From: Stenotrophomonas maltophilia
GTDB lineage: Bacteria > Pseudomonadota > Gammaproteobacteria > Xanthomonadales > Xanthomonadaceae
Length of the DNA stretch: 64,000 bases
Direction: 5' to 3'
Assembly: GCF_004920835.1 (NCBI RefSeq)
Contig: NZ_QFHO01000025.1
Span: forward strand, 1 to 64,000
Of this stretch, positions 32,469 to 41,096 are shown piece by piece. A model generated the notes under the pieces. That model was not told the DNA's origin and did no database searches. It saw only the letters and a list, made by a program, of their open reading frames with translations. A program made the translations under genes and the position numbers. Position 1 is the stretch's first letter. Each line of letters opens with the position of its first letter.

Positions 32469-33179
32469 ATGCGAGAAACTTCAGGGGGCGCGGTCTTCGC
32501 CCGGCACGCGCGCAGCGCGGCAATGCTGGCCGTGGCCATGATGCTGGTGGCACCGGCAGCGATGGCTGCACGAGGCGACCGCGAAGCTGCCGCAGAGCCG
32601 GCCGCGCGCACTGCACCGGTGGTACGCAACACCGTTGACGAACTCAAGCAGCTGATGGATGCGCGCCAGCTGACCGAGCTGCGCACCACCTACAACGGCA
32701 ACTATGGCGCCAGCCTGCTGTTCAACGCCAACACCCTGACCTACTACGTCGCCCTGTTCCAGGAAAAGAATTTCTGGCGGGTGATCAAGACCGACGCCGT
32801 CGACAACGCCGAGCGTGTTTACCGAACCTTCGCGCAGCAATCCGAGCAGCTGGCACAGGTCTATATCGACACTACCCGCCTGGAAGCCGGCAAGCGCTAT
32901 ACCGAGCGCCTGGTGGCCTACAACGAGGAACGCCTGCGCACCCTGCAGCAGGAAATGGAGCAGCAGCAGGCCCAGTCGGCCCAGGTCAGCGCGGCCCTGC
33001 AGCAGGCCCAGCAGCAGGCGGTCAGCCTGAGTACCGACGTGCAGAGCACCAACAGCCAGCTGGATGCACTGCAACGCCGCATCCAGATCCTGCAGGCCGA
33101 ACAGGGCAACCCGGAACTGAGCCTGCCCAAGCCGGACAGCGTGTCCTCGCCGGCACCGGCGGCCAGCGACGGACGCTGA
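32469..33179 (+). CDS. DUF2968 coiled-coil exported protein
   Basis: Protein of 236 residues with a signal peptide (AAMLAVAMMLVAPAAMAARG). The central region (NTVDELKQLMDARQLTELRT, YNGNYGASLLFNANTLTYYV, FWRVIKTDAVDNAERVYRTF) matches DUF2968, followed by a Gln-rich coiled coil (LQQEMEQQQAQSAQVSAALQ). Function unknown; probably periplasmic. ATG 32469 was chosen for the signal peptide. It is separated from tadG by a hairpin, so it may be its own transcript. Confidence 0.75.
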   Translation: MRETSGGAVFARHARSAAMLAVAMMLVAPAAMAARGDREAAAEPAARTAPVVRNTVDELKQLMDARQLTELRTTYNGNYGASLLFNANTLTYYVALFQEKNFWRVIKTDAVDNAERVYRTFAQQSEQLAQVYIDTTRLEAGKRYTERLVAYNEERLRTLQQEMEQQQAQSAQVSAALQQAQQQAVSLSTDVQSTNSQLDALQRRIQILQAEQGNPELSLPKPDSVSSPAPAASDGR

Positions 33180-33201
33180 GGTCAGACACCTGGCATTTGC
33201 T

Positions 33202-33235
33202 GACAACGGCGCCTTCGGGCGCCGTTGTCGTTTCT
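33202..33235 (+). terminator. strong UUCG-loop terminator after DUF2968 gene
   Basis: GACAACGGCGCC-TTCG-GGCGCCGTTGTC: a perfect 12-bp stem with a TTCG tetraloop followed by GTTTCT. It lies between two convergent genes and could serve both. Confidence 0.85.
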
Positions 33236-33248
33236 GGCACTCCTGGAT

Positions 33249-33644
33249 TCAACGACACGCGTCATGCACCGCGTCATCCAGCTGCCGCCGCTGTACGAAG
33301 TCCAGGCGATCGGCCTTGGCCAGCGCCTTTCCGCGTTGTTGCCGCGCGCGCTCACAGGCTGTGGGATCGGTGCTGATGGGTATCAGCGCGGCGTGCGCCC
33401 GGCCCGACCGCACGCTGCGTGGTCGGGCCGGGACTGCACTGGCCGCCTTGGCTGCCTTCGGCAACGGACCACGCGACAGCGACGCCTCTGCCGGCACCTC
33501 CCATCGCCATTCCGCACGCCCCTGGCACGGCGTCTGCTGGTAGACCGGATGCGGTCCATCCACGCACTTGTAGACATTGGTCTGCGCATGCACCACTGCG
33601 GCCAACAGCAGGCACAACAGGGGGCTGCATCGCACTCTCGGCAT
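33249..33644 (-). CDS. DUF4124-type exported small protein
   Basis: Protein of 131 residues: signal peptide ([16 protein letters not shown]) then a DUF4124-like start ([18 protein letters not shown], with the two cysteines) and a basic helical C-terminus. ATG 33644 follows GAGGAG. Function unknown; such proteins are common in Xanthomonadaceae envelopes. Confidence 0.7.
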   Translation of the reverse strand: MPRVRCSPLLCLLLAAVVHAQTNVYKCVDGPHPVYQQTPCQGRAEWRWEVPAEASLSRGPLPKAAKAASAVPARPRSVRSGRAHAALIPISTDPTACERARQQRGKALAKADRLDFVQRRQLDDAVHDACR

Positions 33645-33829
33645 CGCGGGCTCCTCGACCAGGCTGCGGCCATCGTCGACATGCCGACCACGTTGCGCCA
33701 GAGCGATATGCGTCAGAGCCGGGCAATCCAGCACAGCCGTGCAAGCCGCCCAGCGTGCGCTGCGCTGTTCTGCCGAAGGCACAGGCACAACTGCCGCTGC
33801 CTTCCCTCCCTTCCGCCAAGGAACCTGCA

Positions 33830-34027
33830 ATGAGCAACTACGTCACCGTCGCCGATGGCACCCGTATCTTCTACAAGGACTGGGGCAGCGGCCAACCGCT
33901 CGTGTTCGCCCACGGCTGGCCGCTAATGATGTCCCGCGGCGGCACCCCACGGCGCCGCCGCTCCTGCGGTAGTGCCGGCCGCTGGCCGGCAACCTCAACA
34001 GCAAATGCAAAAACGGGCTTTCCGTGA
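33830..34027 (+). pseudogene. truncated alpha/beta hydrolase (non-heme chloroperoxidase type)
   Basis: The first 32 residues ([20 protein letters not shown]...VFAHGWPL) match the N-terminus of arylesterase/chloroperoxidase-like hydrolases including the HGWPL oxyanion motif. After base 33926 similarity ends; the frame continues through low-complexity Arg codons and a SMAG repeat to a stop at 34027. The Ser, Asp and His of the triad are missing, so the product cannot be active. AAGGA precedes the ATG, so the fragment may still be translated. Confidence 0.75.
33969..33991 (+). repeat. SMAG repeat in the hydrolase remnant
   Basis: GTAGTGCCGGCCGCTGG... followed by CCGGCA, same subfamily as 4734, 40945 and 59375 (inverted). 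It lies 43 bases past the point where hydrolase similarity stops, so it may be linked to the truncation. Confidence 0.85.
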
Positions 34028-34350
34028 GATGGCGGGGCGGTGTCGGACTGCGGGGACGCCACAAGTACGTCCTTTAAGGCTTAGCAGCCGCATGCTCGTG
34101 TGCGCTGTCCTGCGCACTCGGCAAGACCGGGGTTGGGCGTCCTGCCCAACCCGCCCGAGGCATGCCTCGGGCCCATGCGGCTGACACCCCGCACTCCGAC
34201 ACCGCCCCACCTCTGACAGATTCCGGTGGCTGTTGGTAGGTGTCGACCTTGGTCGACACGGTAGATCCACGCCATGCATGGATGAAGCTCAATCAGATCG
34301 GAATCCAACATCGGGAAGTTCAACTGATGAACAGGCGTCCGCGCTTTCAG
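34028..34350. other. non-coding remnant region with palindromes
   Basis: About 320 bases without a supported gene. It has a GGGTTGGGC/GCCCAACCC hairpin (about 34131-34152), a perfect palindrome CCCGAGGCATGCCTCGGG (34154-34171), and two GTAG-type repeats (34236-34282). Frames here lack coding character. It may be debris of the truncated hydrolase locus. Confidence 0.6.
34236..34282 (+). repeat. two adjacent GTAG-headed palindromes of different subfamilies
   Basis: GTAG + GTGTCGACC-TT-GGTCGACAC (34236-34259) is followed one base later by GTAG + ATCCACGCCATGCATGGAT (34261-34282). The first core recurs at 59336-59355, the second at 3766 and 9821. Confidence 0.8.
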
Positions 34351-35667
34351 CTATAGAGCCTCGGCGAGGAACGCCAGCACTGCCGGTCCAACCTCACGGT
34401 CCGCGCGGGCATGACCTACGGACGTGCCCCCCACTTCAATGAACGGGCCTACATCATGCCGATGGGTGGTCGGCTGCAGGAGCGCTGTGATCAGATGCCC
34501 TGCATCTGAGTAGTACAGGAACCGGTCGCGGTCACCACGCCCTGCCGCTGCAAGCCGACGCTGCGCAACGGCCAGCATCACGCCTGAGTCACCCAGCCGA
34601 TCTCCACCACCTCCGATCCACAACGTTCGTGCGGCAATGTTCTCGATGGGCAGCATCGCGGCACGCAATGCCGGTTCCCAGTACGGTCCCGGCCTGCCCC
34701 AGTCAACCTCCTCGCGATACGGCAGCCACGGCAGGGGTTCGCCCTGCCAGCTCAACGGCGAGCGGTCCACCGCGCGGAAGTCGGCCGGGGCCACGTCACG
34801 GGCGATGCCACGAAACGGGGCTGGACTGCCTACCCAGGACACGGCGACGCGGAGCTCAGGCAGATGCACCGCCGTGGCCATGGTCACGATGCCACCCCAG
34901 GATCCCCCCATCAGCCCTACCCGCTGTGGATCCACCCGGGGATGGCGCTGCAGCCAGTGCACTGCGTCGCGCACGGTTTCCAACGGAACCTCGATCAGGT
35001 CCTTGGGCACGCCCGGCCCGCGATACCACGCCACCGACAACGCGATGTAGCCGTTGCTCGCCAGCCACGCGGCATAGAGGTCGCCACCATCGAACCCGCC
35101 TTCAGCTCCCCCCAGTGCTACCAACGCAGGTGCCAGTGCGTCGCTTTTCAGATCCGCTGGCAAGTACAGGTGCGCTTCGCGTCCGTCGATCTCAACCCGC
35201 TGCACCCGTACCCCAGGCAGCATCAGATGGCGCTTCAAGGTCCGCCGTGCGACCACCGATCCTGCACGCTCCACCTCCAGCTCGAAGGCCTGTGACTGGA
35301 ACCCCAAGCCGTCATCGGCGCGCTGCCACTGCACGGGAAGTGCGCTGGCTCTCCCCTCCTGTGGTTGCATCGACCAGATCAGACCGCTGGCGTCGATTCC
35401 CCGATAGCTGCCCTGTTCCGAGCCGCTGCGTGCGGTGTCGACCGTTCCCTGAAGGTCCGCGCGCAGTGCAGCCTGTGACTGCCAGCGCTGGCCCCGGCCA
35501 TCCTGCATCGACAACCTCAGCTGGACTACTTCGGCCGCCGCCAGTCCCTCGACCGTAATGGCTGGAACGCGATCAGCGCGCCCCCGATGGTCATCGACAT
35601 TGACCCTCACACCGGCCAACGCAGGCAGCGCCAGCACGCCCAGCAACATCCCCAAGCCCCAACGCAT
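34351..35667 (-). CDS. secreted BAAT/acyl-CoA thioesterase-family alpha/beta hydrolase
   Basis: Protein of 438 residues. A signal peptide (LGMLLGVLALPALA/G) is followed by a beta-sandwich Bile_Hydr_Trans-like domain to about 150 and a BAAT-C alpha/beta hydrolase domain. Nucleophile motif LMGGSWGG (Ser), a probable acid in GGGGDRLGDS and the His in SDAGHLITA complete a triad. Family members cleave acyl-CoA in the cytosol or peroxisome; here the signal peptide places it in the periplasm, so the natural substrate is probably another ester or thioester. No operon partner. Confidence 0.78.
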   Translation of the reverse strand: MRWGLGMLLGVLALPALAGVRVNVDDHRGRADRVPAITVEGLAAAEVVQLRLSMQDGRGQRWQSQAALRADLQGTVDTARSGSEQGSYRGIDASGLIWSMQPQEGRASALPVQWQRADDGLGFQSQAFELEVERAGSVVARRTLKRHLMLPGVRVQRVEIDGREAHLYLPADLKSDALAPALVALGGAEGGFDGGDLYAAWLASNGYIALSVAWYRGPGVPKDLIEVPLETVRDAVHWLQRHPRVDPQRVGLMGGSWGGIVTMATAVHLPELRVAVSWVGSPAPFRGIARDVAPADFRAVDRSPLSWQGEPLPWLPYREEVDWGRPGPYWEPALRAAMLPIENIAARTLWIGGGGDRLGDSGVMLAVAQRRLAAAGRGDRDRFLYYSDAGHLITALLQPTTHRHDVGPFIEVGGTSVGHARADREVGPAVLAFLAEAL

Positions 35668-35780
35668 CCGTATGCTCCGTCTCGATCTGGAAAGCGGTAG
35701 GGTGCATGGGTCGCTACGCGTGGATTGCGTGCTTGGGCGAAGATGGCACCACCCGTGCCGCTACTGGCACCAGCTGTGTG

Positions 35781-36503
35781 TCAGGTACGTGCAGCCAGCG
35801 CCGCCTCCAGCGCCGGCCTGTGGCTGCGGCTGACTGGCAGCTGCACGCTGTCGGCCAGTTCAAGCAGCGCATCGCCGTTGTGCCGCTCGATCAGTGATCG
35901 CACCCGCAGCGGGTTGACCAGCGCCGAACGGTGCACGCGCAACAGTCCTCCATCTGCCAGCCGTTCGGCCAGAAGCCCCAGCGGCTCACGCAGCAGATGC
36001 AGCTGGCGTCCCACATGTATGCAGGCGTAGTGGCCCGCCATGTCGATGTAGTCGATCTCCGCCAGCGGTACATACTGGACACCACCGCTACCAGGCACTG
36101 CCAGTGTCTGCGCACGGTCCTCCGTACGCGGTGCCAGGCCTGCCAAGCGGCGCACGCGCTCGATCGCTTCCAGCAGGCGCGGCGCCGCCACTGGTTTGAG
36201 CAGATAGTCGGCCACGCCCAGCTCAAAGGCACGCAGAGCGTGCTGCGGCAGCGCGGTCACGAAGATGGTGTGCGCGGCCAGCGACCACTGCTTCTCGGGA
36301 AGCTCCCAACCGCGGCCGTCGGGCAGGACCAGATCCAGCAGCAACAGATCGAAACGGCGTCCTCGCATCAGATCGCGCGCCTGCGAGAGAGTGGCGGCTT
36401 CCGCGTCTACCCTGACCTGCGGAATGTCCGCCAGCAGATGGCGCAGGCGGGCACGTGCCAGTGCTACATCGTCCACCAGCAGCACGCTCAAAGGACGCGT
36501 CAC
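35781..36503 (-). CDS. LytTR-type response regulator
   Basis: Two-component response regulator of 240 residues. The receiver (1-120) has the acidic pair VDD and the phosphoacceptor Asp in LLLLDLVLPDG. A LytTR DNA-binding domain follows (about 135-235: VPLAEIDYIDMAGHYACIHV, RVHRSALVNPLRVRSLI). The start is GTG, overlapping the kinase TGA as GTGA. Forms a pair with the upstream kinase gene. Targets unknown. Confidence 0.87.
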   Translation of the reverse strand: MTRPLSVLLVDDVALARARLRHLLADIPQVRVDAEAATLSQARDLMRGRRFDLLLLDLVLPDGRGWELPEKQWSLAAHTIFVTALPQHALRAFELGVADYLLKPVAAPRLLEAIERVRRLAGLAPRTEDRAQTLAVPGSGGVQYVPLAEIDYIDMAGHYACIHVGRQLHLLREPLGLLAERLADGGLLRVHRSALVNPLRVRSLIERHNGDALLELADSVQLPVSRSHRPALEAALAART

Positions 36504-37582
36504 GCGACCTCCGGCAGGATCAGCCGCGCACGATAGCCATCACCCTCGCTTCCGGCCTGCAACCTGCCGCCCTTCATCGCCAACCGCCGCTGAGTCGCAG
36601 CGTGGCCGGTGCCGAGGCCATCGCTCGTGCGTGGACGCAGGCAGGGGTTGAACAGCACGACGTCAAGCATGCCGTCTTCCACACCGGCGCGCAGTTCGAT
36701 CCGCAATGGCCCATCATCCGGCTGCCAGCCACTGTGCAACACCGCGTTCTCGATCAACGGCTGCAGCAACAGGCCAGGGACCGTACAGGCCAATGCATCC
36801 GCGCTGGCCTGCAGATGCAGATGCACCTCCTGATCGTGCAGCAGCGACTGCAACGCGACATAGTCCTGTGCTGCGCCCAGTTCATCGGCAAAGCAGCGCT
36901 GCGATGGGCATTGCAGGGTATCGCGCAGCAGCGAGGACAGCTGCGCCAGTGCCGCGTCCGCTGCACGTGGACGTTGCAGCGCCAAGCCGCCGATGGCGTT
37001 GAGCGCATTGAACAGGAAGTGGTGCTGCAGATGCTGGCGCAGGGCTGTTTCACGAGCCTGCTGCAGCACCTCCGACTGCGCCCTCAACCGCTGCAGTCCG
37101 GCCAGGCCATGGCCCACGCCCGCCACCGCAATGAAGGTCGGCAACGCAAACAGCGCGGTGATACCAATCGCACGCAGCACCTGCGGCAGTGCTGGCCAGG
37201 GTTGCCCCTGCCAGAGCTGCAGCAGCATATGGCCCAGGGTCCATCCCAATGCCGTCAACAGCGGAGTCAGCAGCAGGCACAGCGCCAACCATCCGCCCAG
37301 ATGCCGGCGTCCAGACAGTGGCCAGCGCCGGCACGCAGCCCACAACAATGGCGTCGCCAGCATCCAGGGCAGCTCTGCGCCAAGGATGAACAACGCTGCC
37401 GGCAGCAGACCACCCGGTTCTTGGCTCAGGTGCACGGCCGGCACAGCGGTGGCGATCAACAACCCCCACAGGGCCAGCATCACCCAGTGTGGGGGTGGCA
37501 GCGGAAGCGGCGCCTCATGGGCTGGCAGCAGCAAGGCAGGCGAAACAAGCATGCACGGATTCGAACGGGAAACGGACACCAT
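36500..37582 (-). CDS. LytS-like sensor histidine kinase
   Basis: Membrane histidine kinase of 360 residues. Four or more membrane segments fill residues 30-155 (WVMLALWGLLIATAVPAVHL and others), followed by the His_kinase box HLQHHFLFNALNAIGGLALQ (phospho-His) and a short HATPase domain (LLLQPLIENAVLHS, DGLGTGHAATQRRL). There is no obvious extracellular sensor domain, so it may sense the membrane or work with another protein. ATG 37582 follows GGGGA. Confidence 0.85.
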   Translation of the reverse strand: MVSVSRSNPCMLVSPALLLPAHEAPLPLPPPHWVMLALWGLLIATAVPAVHLSQEPGGLLPAALFILGAELPWMLATPLLWAACRRWPLSGRRHLGGWLALCLLLTPLLTALGWTLGHMLLQLWQGQPWPALPQVLRAIGITALFALPTFIAVAGVGHGLAGLQRLRAQSEVLQQARETALRQHLQHHFLFNALNAIGGLALQRPRAADAALAQLSSLLRDTLQCPSQRCFADELGAAQDYVALQSLLHDQEVHLHLQASADALACTVPGLLLQPLIENAVLHSGWQPDDGPLRIELRAGVEDGMLDVVLFNPCLRPRTSDGLGTGHAATQRRLAMKGGRLQAGSEGDGYRARLILPEVA

Positions 37583-37674
37583 GCTAGGTCCCCGCACCGA
37601 ATCATTCCCGTGCCGGAAGCAAGGGGCTGTCCGCCGCCATGGATCCGCGTCGTGCCTGGATTCCGTTCGACGCT

Positions 37675-37713
37675 GGGGTCAGAGCCCTTCCCGGTCGGAA
37701 GGGTTCTGACCCC
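37675..37713. terminator. GGGGTCAGAGCCC hairpin
   Basis: Arms 37675-37691 and 37697-37713 pair over 17 bp with one G-T mismatch and a 5-base loop. It is just past the stop of the amidohydrolase gene (minus strand) and 93 bases before the kinase start. The GGTCAGAGCCC sequence recurs in the hairpin at 56488-56553. Confidence 0.75.
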
Positions 37714-37718
37714 GCCGA

Positions 37719-39176
37719 TCATTGCGCCTTTGCGGCCTCGGCATTCCACGCTGCGACCTTGGCCTTGGTATCGGCCAGCATCCTGTCCAACGCTGCACGG
37801 TCATACACGGTGCCACGCAGGATCACGCTGTCGATTTTCTCGGTCGCCGCAATGTCCTGCAGCGGATTGGCGGTCAGCAGCACCAGATCGGCAGCCTTGC
37901 CCTGCGCAACACCACCGTAGCGGTCCATCTGGCCGAACCAGGCCGGGCCGGAACGGGTCGCGGCAGACAGCGCCTGCGGAGCACTCAGGCCTTCCTTCAC
38001 GAACAGCTGCAGCTCCTGGTGCAGGGCGATGCCCGGGAAGTTGAACGAATTGAGGAAGCCTGCGTCCGTGCCGGCGATGATCGTCACGCCGGCCTCCTGC
38101 AGCATCGGCAGCACTGCGGCCACCTGGTGGTACTGCGCGTGGCGCGCTTCGATCTGCGCCGGCGTGGCCTTCGCCGCGCGGTCCACGCGCCACTGGTAGG
38201 TCGCACGCAGGCCCGGGCCGATGTAGGCCAGGTACGGATCGTTGGCGTGGTCATCCTGGTCAAGGAAATCGAGGATGCGGCCACCATTGAGGGTCGGGGT
38301 CACGAACACGCCACGCCTGGCGAAATCGCGGTAGGCGTGCATCGCGGTATCACGGTCGAAGCTCGCATCGAGGCGACGATTGGCTTCGGCACGGTCGATG
38401 CGGCCGGCACCGAAGTCGGCGGCAATCTGCGCCTCGTCCTTGCTGCCGGCCTTGAATGCATAGTCCAGATGCTCGATCGAGGCGAGGCCGGCATCGACCG
38501 CCTGTTCCACGGTCAGCGCCATCGGAATGTGGCCCGAGGCCTTGAAGCCGGCCTTGCGCGCAGCACTGGCCGAGTACAGGAACAGTTCCGGCTTCAGCGT
38601 GCTGTCGGTGATCTTCACGAAATCAACCTTGTCGTGCTGCAGGCGGCTGATCGCCTTGTCGGCGTCGGCCTCGCTGCCCACTTCGATCGTGCCCTTCCAG
38701 ACCGGCTTGATGCCTTCAATCTTCGCGCCCGAACTGAGCAGACGCGGACCGAACAGCGTGCCCTTGGCGATCTCGCCGCGCCACTGCAGCACCTGCTCGG
38801 GCAGATCGCCGGAACAGTCGCGCACGGTGGTGATGCCGTGCGCGATATACAGCGGCAGCAGCGCCTTGTTCTCTTCGATCAGCGCCGGGCCACCACCGAA
38901 ATGCACATGCATGTCCCACAGGCCCGGGATAAGGTACTTGCCCTTGGCATCGATCTGGCGGGCCGCGCTCCACTGGCTGCGCATCGTGGCGTCCGGGCCG
39001 ACTGCGACGATGTCATCGCCACGGATCACTACGCTCTGCCCGGCCAGGGTGCTGGCGTTCTCGACATCGACCACGGTGGCATTGCGGATCAGCAGGTCGG
39101 CGCGCTCGGCAGCAGACGCCGACAGAGGTGCTGCCGCAAGGAGGATGGCAAGCGATAACGGACGGGAACGGAACAT
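37719..39176 (-). CDS. secreted amidohydrolase-family metallohydrolase
   Basis: Protein of 485 residues. Signal peptide (LAILLAAAPLSASA) then an imidazolonepropionase/prolidase-like amidohydrolase: HxH in LWDMHVHFGG, Lys in VDFVKITDS, His in SGHIPM and SIEHLD, Asp in AGTDAGFLNS. Such periplasmic enzymes often cleave Xaa-Pro dipeptides or amide bonds. ATG 39176 was preferred; 39185 is an alternative. The gene follows the ankyrin lipoprotein gene by 52 bases on the same strand, so they probably form an operon. Confidence 0.82.
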   Translation of the reverse strand: MFRSRPLSLAILLAAAPLSASAAERADLLIRNATVVDVENASTLAGQSVVIRGDDIVAVGPDATMRSQWSAARQIDAKGKYLIPGLWDMHVHFGGGPALIEENKALLPLYIAHGITTVRDCSGDLPEQVLQWRGEIAKGTLFGPRLLSSGAKIEGIKPVWKGTIEVGSEADADKAISRLQHDKVDFVKITDSTLKPELFLYSASAARKAGFKASGHIPMALTVEQAVDAGLASIEHLDYAFKAGSKDEAQIAADFGAGRIDRAEANRRLDASFDRDTAMHAYRDFARRGVFVTPTLNGGRILDFLDQDDHANDPYLAYIGPGLRATYQWRVDRAAKATPAQIEARHAQYHQVAAVLPMLQEAGVTIIAGTDAGFLNSFNFPGIALHQELQLFVKEGLSAPQALSAATRSGPAWFGQMDRYGGVAQGKAADLVLLTANPLQDIAATEKIDSVILRGTVYDRAALDRMLADTKAKVAAWNAEAAKAQ

Positions 39177-39228
39177 GGACAGCATCCTGGTGGGCACGCG
39201 CAGCGTGCGGAGTGGAAGGGAACGGTCT

Positions 39229-39927
39229 TCAGCGTGCCGCGCCATGCTGGCGCAGCTGGGTCTCGATTTCGGTGTAGCCGCGCTTGCGCGCGTGCGCCAG
39301 CGGCGTCACACCGTCGCCGTCAGCCAGCTCGGGGTCGGCGCCGGCATCCAGCAACAGCTGCACGATCTGCACGTGGCGCGCGCCACCGTCGCCTAGCAGG
39401 ATCGCTTCCAGCAGCGCGGTCCAGTGCAGGCGGTTGACATGATCCACCGCAACACCGGCGCGCAGCAGCGTGCGCACCGTTGCCACGTGGCCGCGCTCGG
39501 CGGCAGGAATCAGTGCGGTGCCGCCATAGCGGTTGGTGCTGCCCAGATCGGCGCCATGCGCCAGGGTCATCGCCAGGATCTCATCCAGTCCACGCGCGCC
39601 GGCGTACAGGTAGGCGCTGTCCTGCATGGCGTCCTTGGCATTGACGTCGGCGCCGGCTTCGATCAGTTCACGCGCGGCGTCTACATTGTTGCCATGCGTG
39701 GCAAGCAGCAGCGGGGTACGGCCCTGGTCATCACGCGCCTCCAGATCGGCGCCGTCTTCCAGCGCCCCACGCACTGCCTCGGCATCACCGCGGGCGGCGG
39801 CATCGCGCAGGCGGGCATCGGCCGAGCCCACGGTGGCAGAACAGGCTGGAATGACCATCGCCAGCAGGCACAGCAGCAACAGGCGACCCACCGGAGCAGG
39901 CCAGCGATGGCAACGATGGATTCGCAT
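39229..39927 (-). CDS. ankyrin-repeat lipoprotein
   Basis: Protein of 232 residues. Lipobox-like LLAMVIPAC at about residue 27, then about six ankyrin repeats from residue 33 (ADARLRDAAARGDAEAVRGA, DQGRTPLLLATHGNNVDAAR, YGGTALIPAAERGHVATVRT, GVTPLAHARKRGYTEIETQL). AGGAG lies 8 bases before the ATG. Ankyrin proteins bind partner proteins; here the probable partner is the amidohydrolase encoded next. Divergent from a LysR regulator. Confidence 0.82.
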   Translation of the reverse strand: MRIHRCHRWPAPVGRLLLLCLLAMVIPACSATVGSADARLRDAAARGDAEAVRGALEDGADLEARDDQGRTPLLLATHGNNVDAARELIEAGADVNAKDAMQDSAYLYAGARGLDEILAMTLAHGADLGSTNRYGGTALIPAAERGHVATVRTLLRAGVAVDHVNRLHWTALLEAILLGDGGARHVQIVQLLLDAGADPELADGDGVTPLAHARKRGYTEIETQLRQHGAAR

Positions 39928-40048
39928 CTTCGGTTCTCCTGTGCGGCGAGCCCAGCGGGCGATGCCGGTACAACCGGGGCGCGGTGCTTGCTGCCCCCTC
40001 CCCTGCATGGTAGAAGTCGCCACGTGCATCCAGAAGTGAAATGTTCAA

Positions 40049-40930
40049 ATGCAAGACAGTGCCAAATCGAATAGAACGCTGTTCGAACTGGACCTGCTGC
40101 GGGCGCTGGTGATGGTGGCCGACTGCGGCAGCTTTACCACGGCGGCCACACGCCTGCATTCGACGCAGTCCACGGTCAGCCAGAAGGTGCGCCGGCTGGA
40201 GGAACTGGCCGGGCATCGCCTGCTCGAACGTGGCCACCGCGACGTGCACCCCACCGGCGCCGGTCACACCCTGCTTGGCTACGCGCGGCGCATGCTCGAC
40301 CTGAACGAAGAAATGGCACAGGCGCTGGCCGGCGCTACCGTGGAAACCGCGGTGCGCATCGGTGTCCCCGAGGACTTCGTCAACGCACAGACCACGCGCA
40401 TGCTGGCCGCCTTCAGCCGCCGCCACCCACAGGTGAAACTGGAGATCAGCAGCGGCCTCAGCCGCGACCTGGCCCACGGCTTCGACCACGGCGAACTGGA
40501 CCTGGTGCTGGTCAAGCAACGCCGCAACACCCGCCAGGCAGTGCACTGCCGACGCGAGCCGATGCACTGGATCGACAGCCTGCGCAGCAGCTGCCTGCTG
40601 CAGGACCCACTGCCGCTGGTGACCTTCCCGCCGCGCGGGCTGTACCGCGACGAGATGATCCACGCCGTGGAGGCGCTGGGCCTGCGCTGGCGCATCGCCT
40701 TCACCAGTTCCTCGCTCAGCGGCATCCAGGGTGCGGTGGCCGACGGCATCGGCATCAGCCTGCTGCCACGCCGCGCGGTCACCCGCGATCACCGCATCAT
40801 CGATGGCGAACGCGAGCTGCCGGTAATCGACAATTACGAGATCGGCCTGCTGCATCGTGCCGACGCAGATGATGCTGTGCGCGCGCTGGCCAGCGAACTG
40901 TGGCGGCAGGTGCAACGCGAACCGGATTGA
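40049..40930 (+). CDS. LysR-family transcriptional regulator
   Basis: Regulator of 293 residues with N-terminal winged helix-turn-helix (LLRALVMVADCGSFTTAATR, STVSQKVRRLEELAGHRLLE) and an effector domain. It resembles regulators of the LrhA/XapR-like group. It is divergent from the ankyrin/amidohydrolase operon, 121 bases apart, and probably controls it. Confidence 0.85.
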   Translation: MQDSAKSNRTLFELDLLRALVMVADCGSFTTAATRLHSTQSTVSQKVRRLEELAGHRLLERGHRDVHPTGAGHTLLGYARRMLDLNEEMAQALAGATVETAVRIGVPEDFVNAQTTRMLAAFSRRHPQVKLEISSGLSRDLAHGFDHGELDLVLVKQRRNTRQAVHCRREPMHWIDSLRSSCLLQDPLPLVTFPPRGLYRDEMIHAVEALGLRWRIAFTSSSLSGIQGAVADGIGISLLPRRAVTRDHRIIDGERELPVIDNYEIGLLHRADADDAVRALASELWRQVQREPD

Positions 40931-40944
40931 TCACCGCACCTGAG

Positions 40945-40967
40945 GTAGTGCCGGCCGCTGGCCGGCA
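40945..40967 (+). repeat. SMAG repeat
   Basis: GTAGTGCCGGCCGCTGG... palindrome 15 bases after the LysR stop; may act as a 3' hairpin. Confidence 0.85.
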
Positions 40968-41096
40968 ACCTCGACAGCCACATTGTCCGGCGTGGATCTC
41001 GCGCATTGATCATCGAAATCTGATCAATTCCAGCGCTCAAAGGCAATTGGCCTCCCGTTACAGTACCGCTGTTTCCGTGCCCCACGGCGCTCTGCC

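Noticed and set aside
34074-34323. overlapping short frames between the hydrolase remnant and the BAAT gene
   Set aside because: Arg/Pro/Cys-rich, on palindromic DNA, with no convincing start signals.
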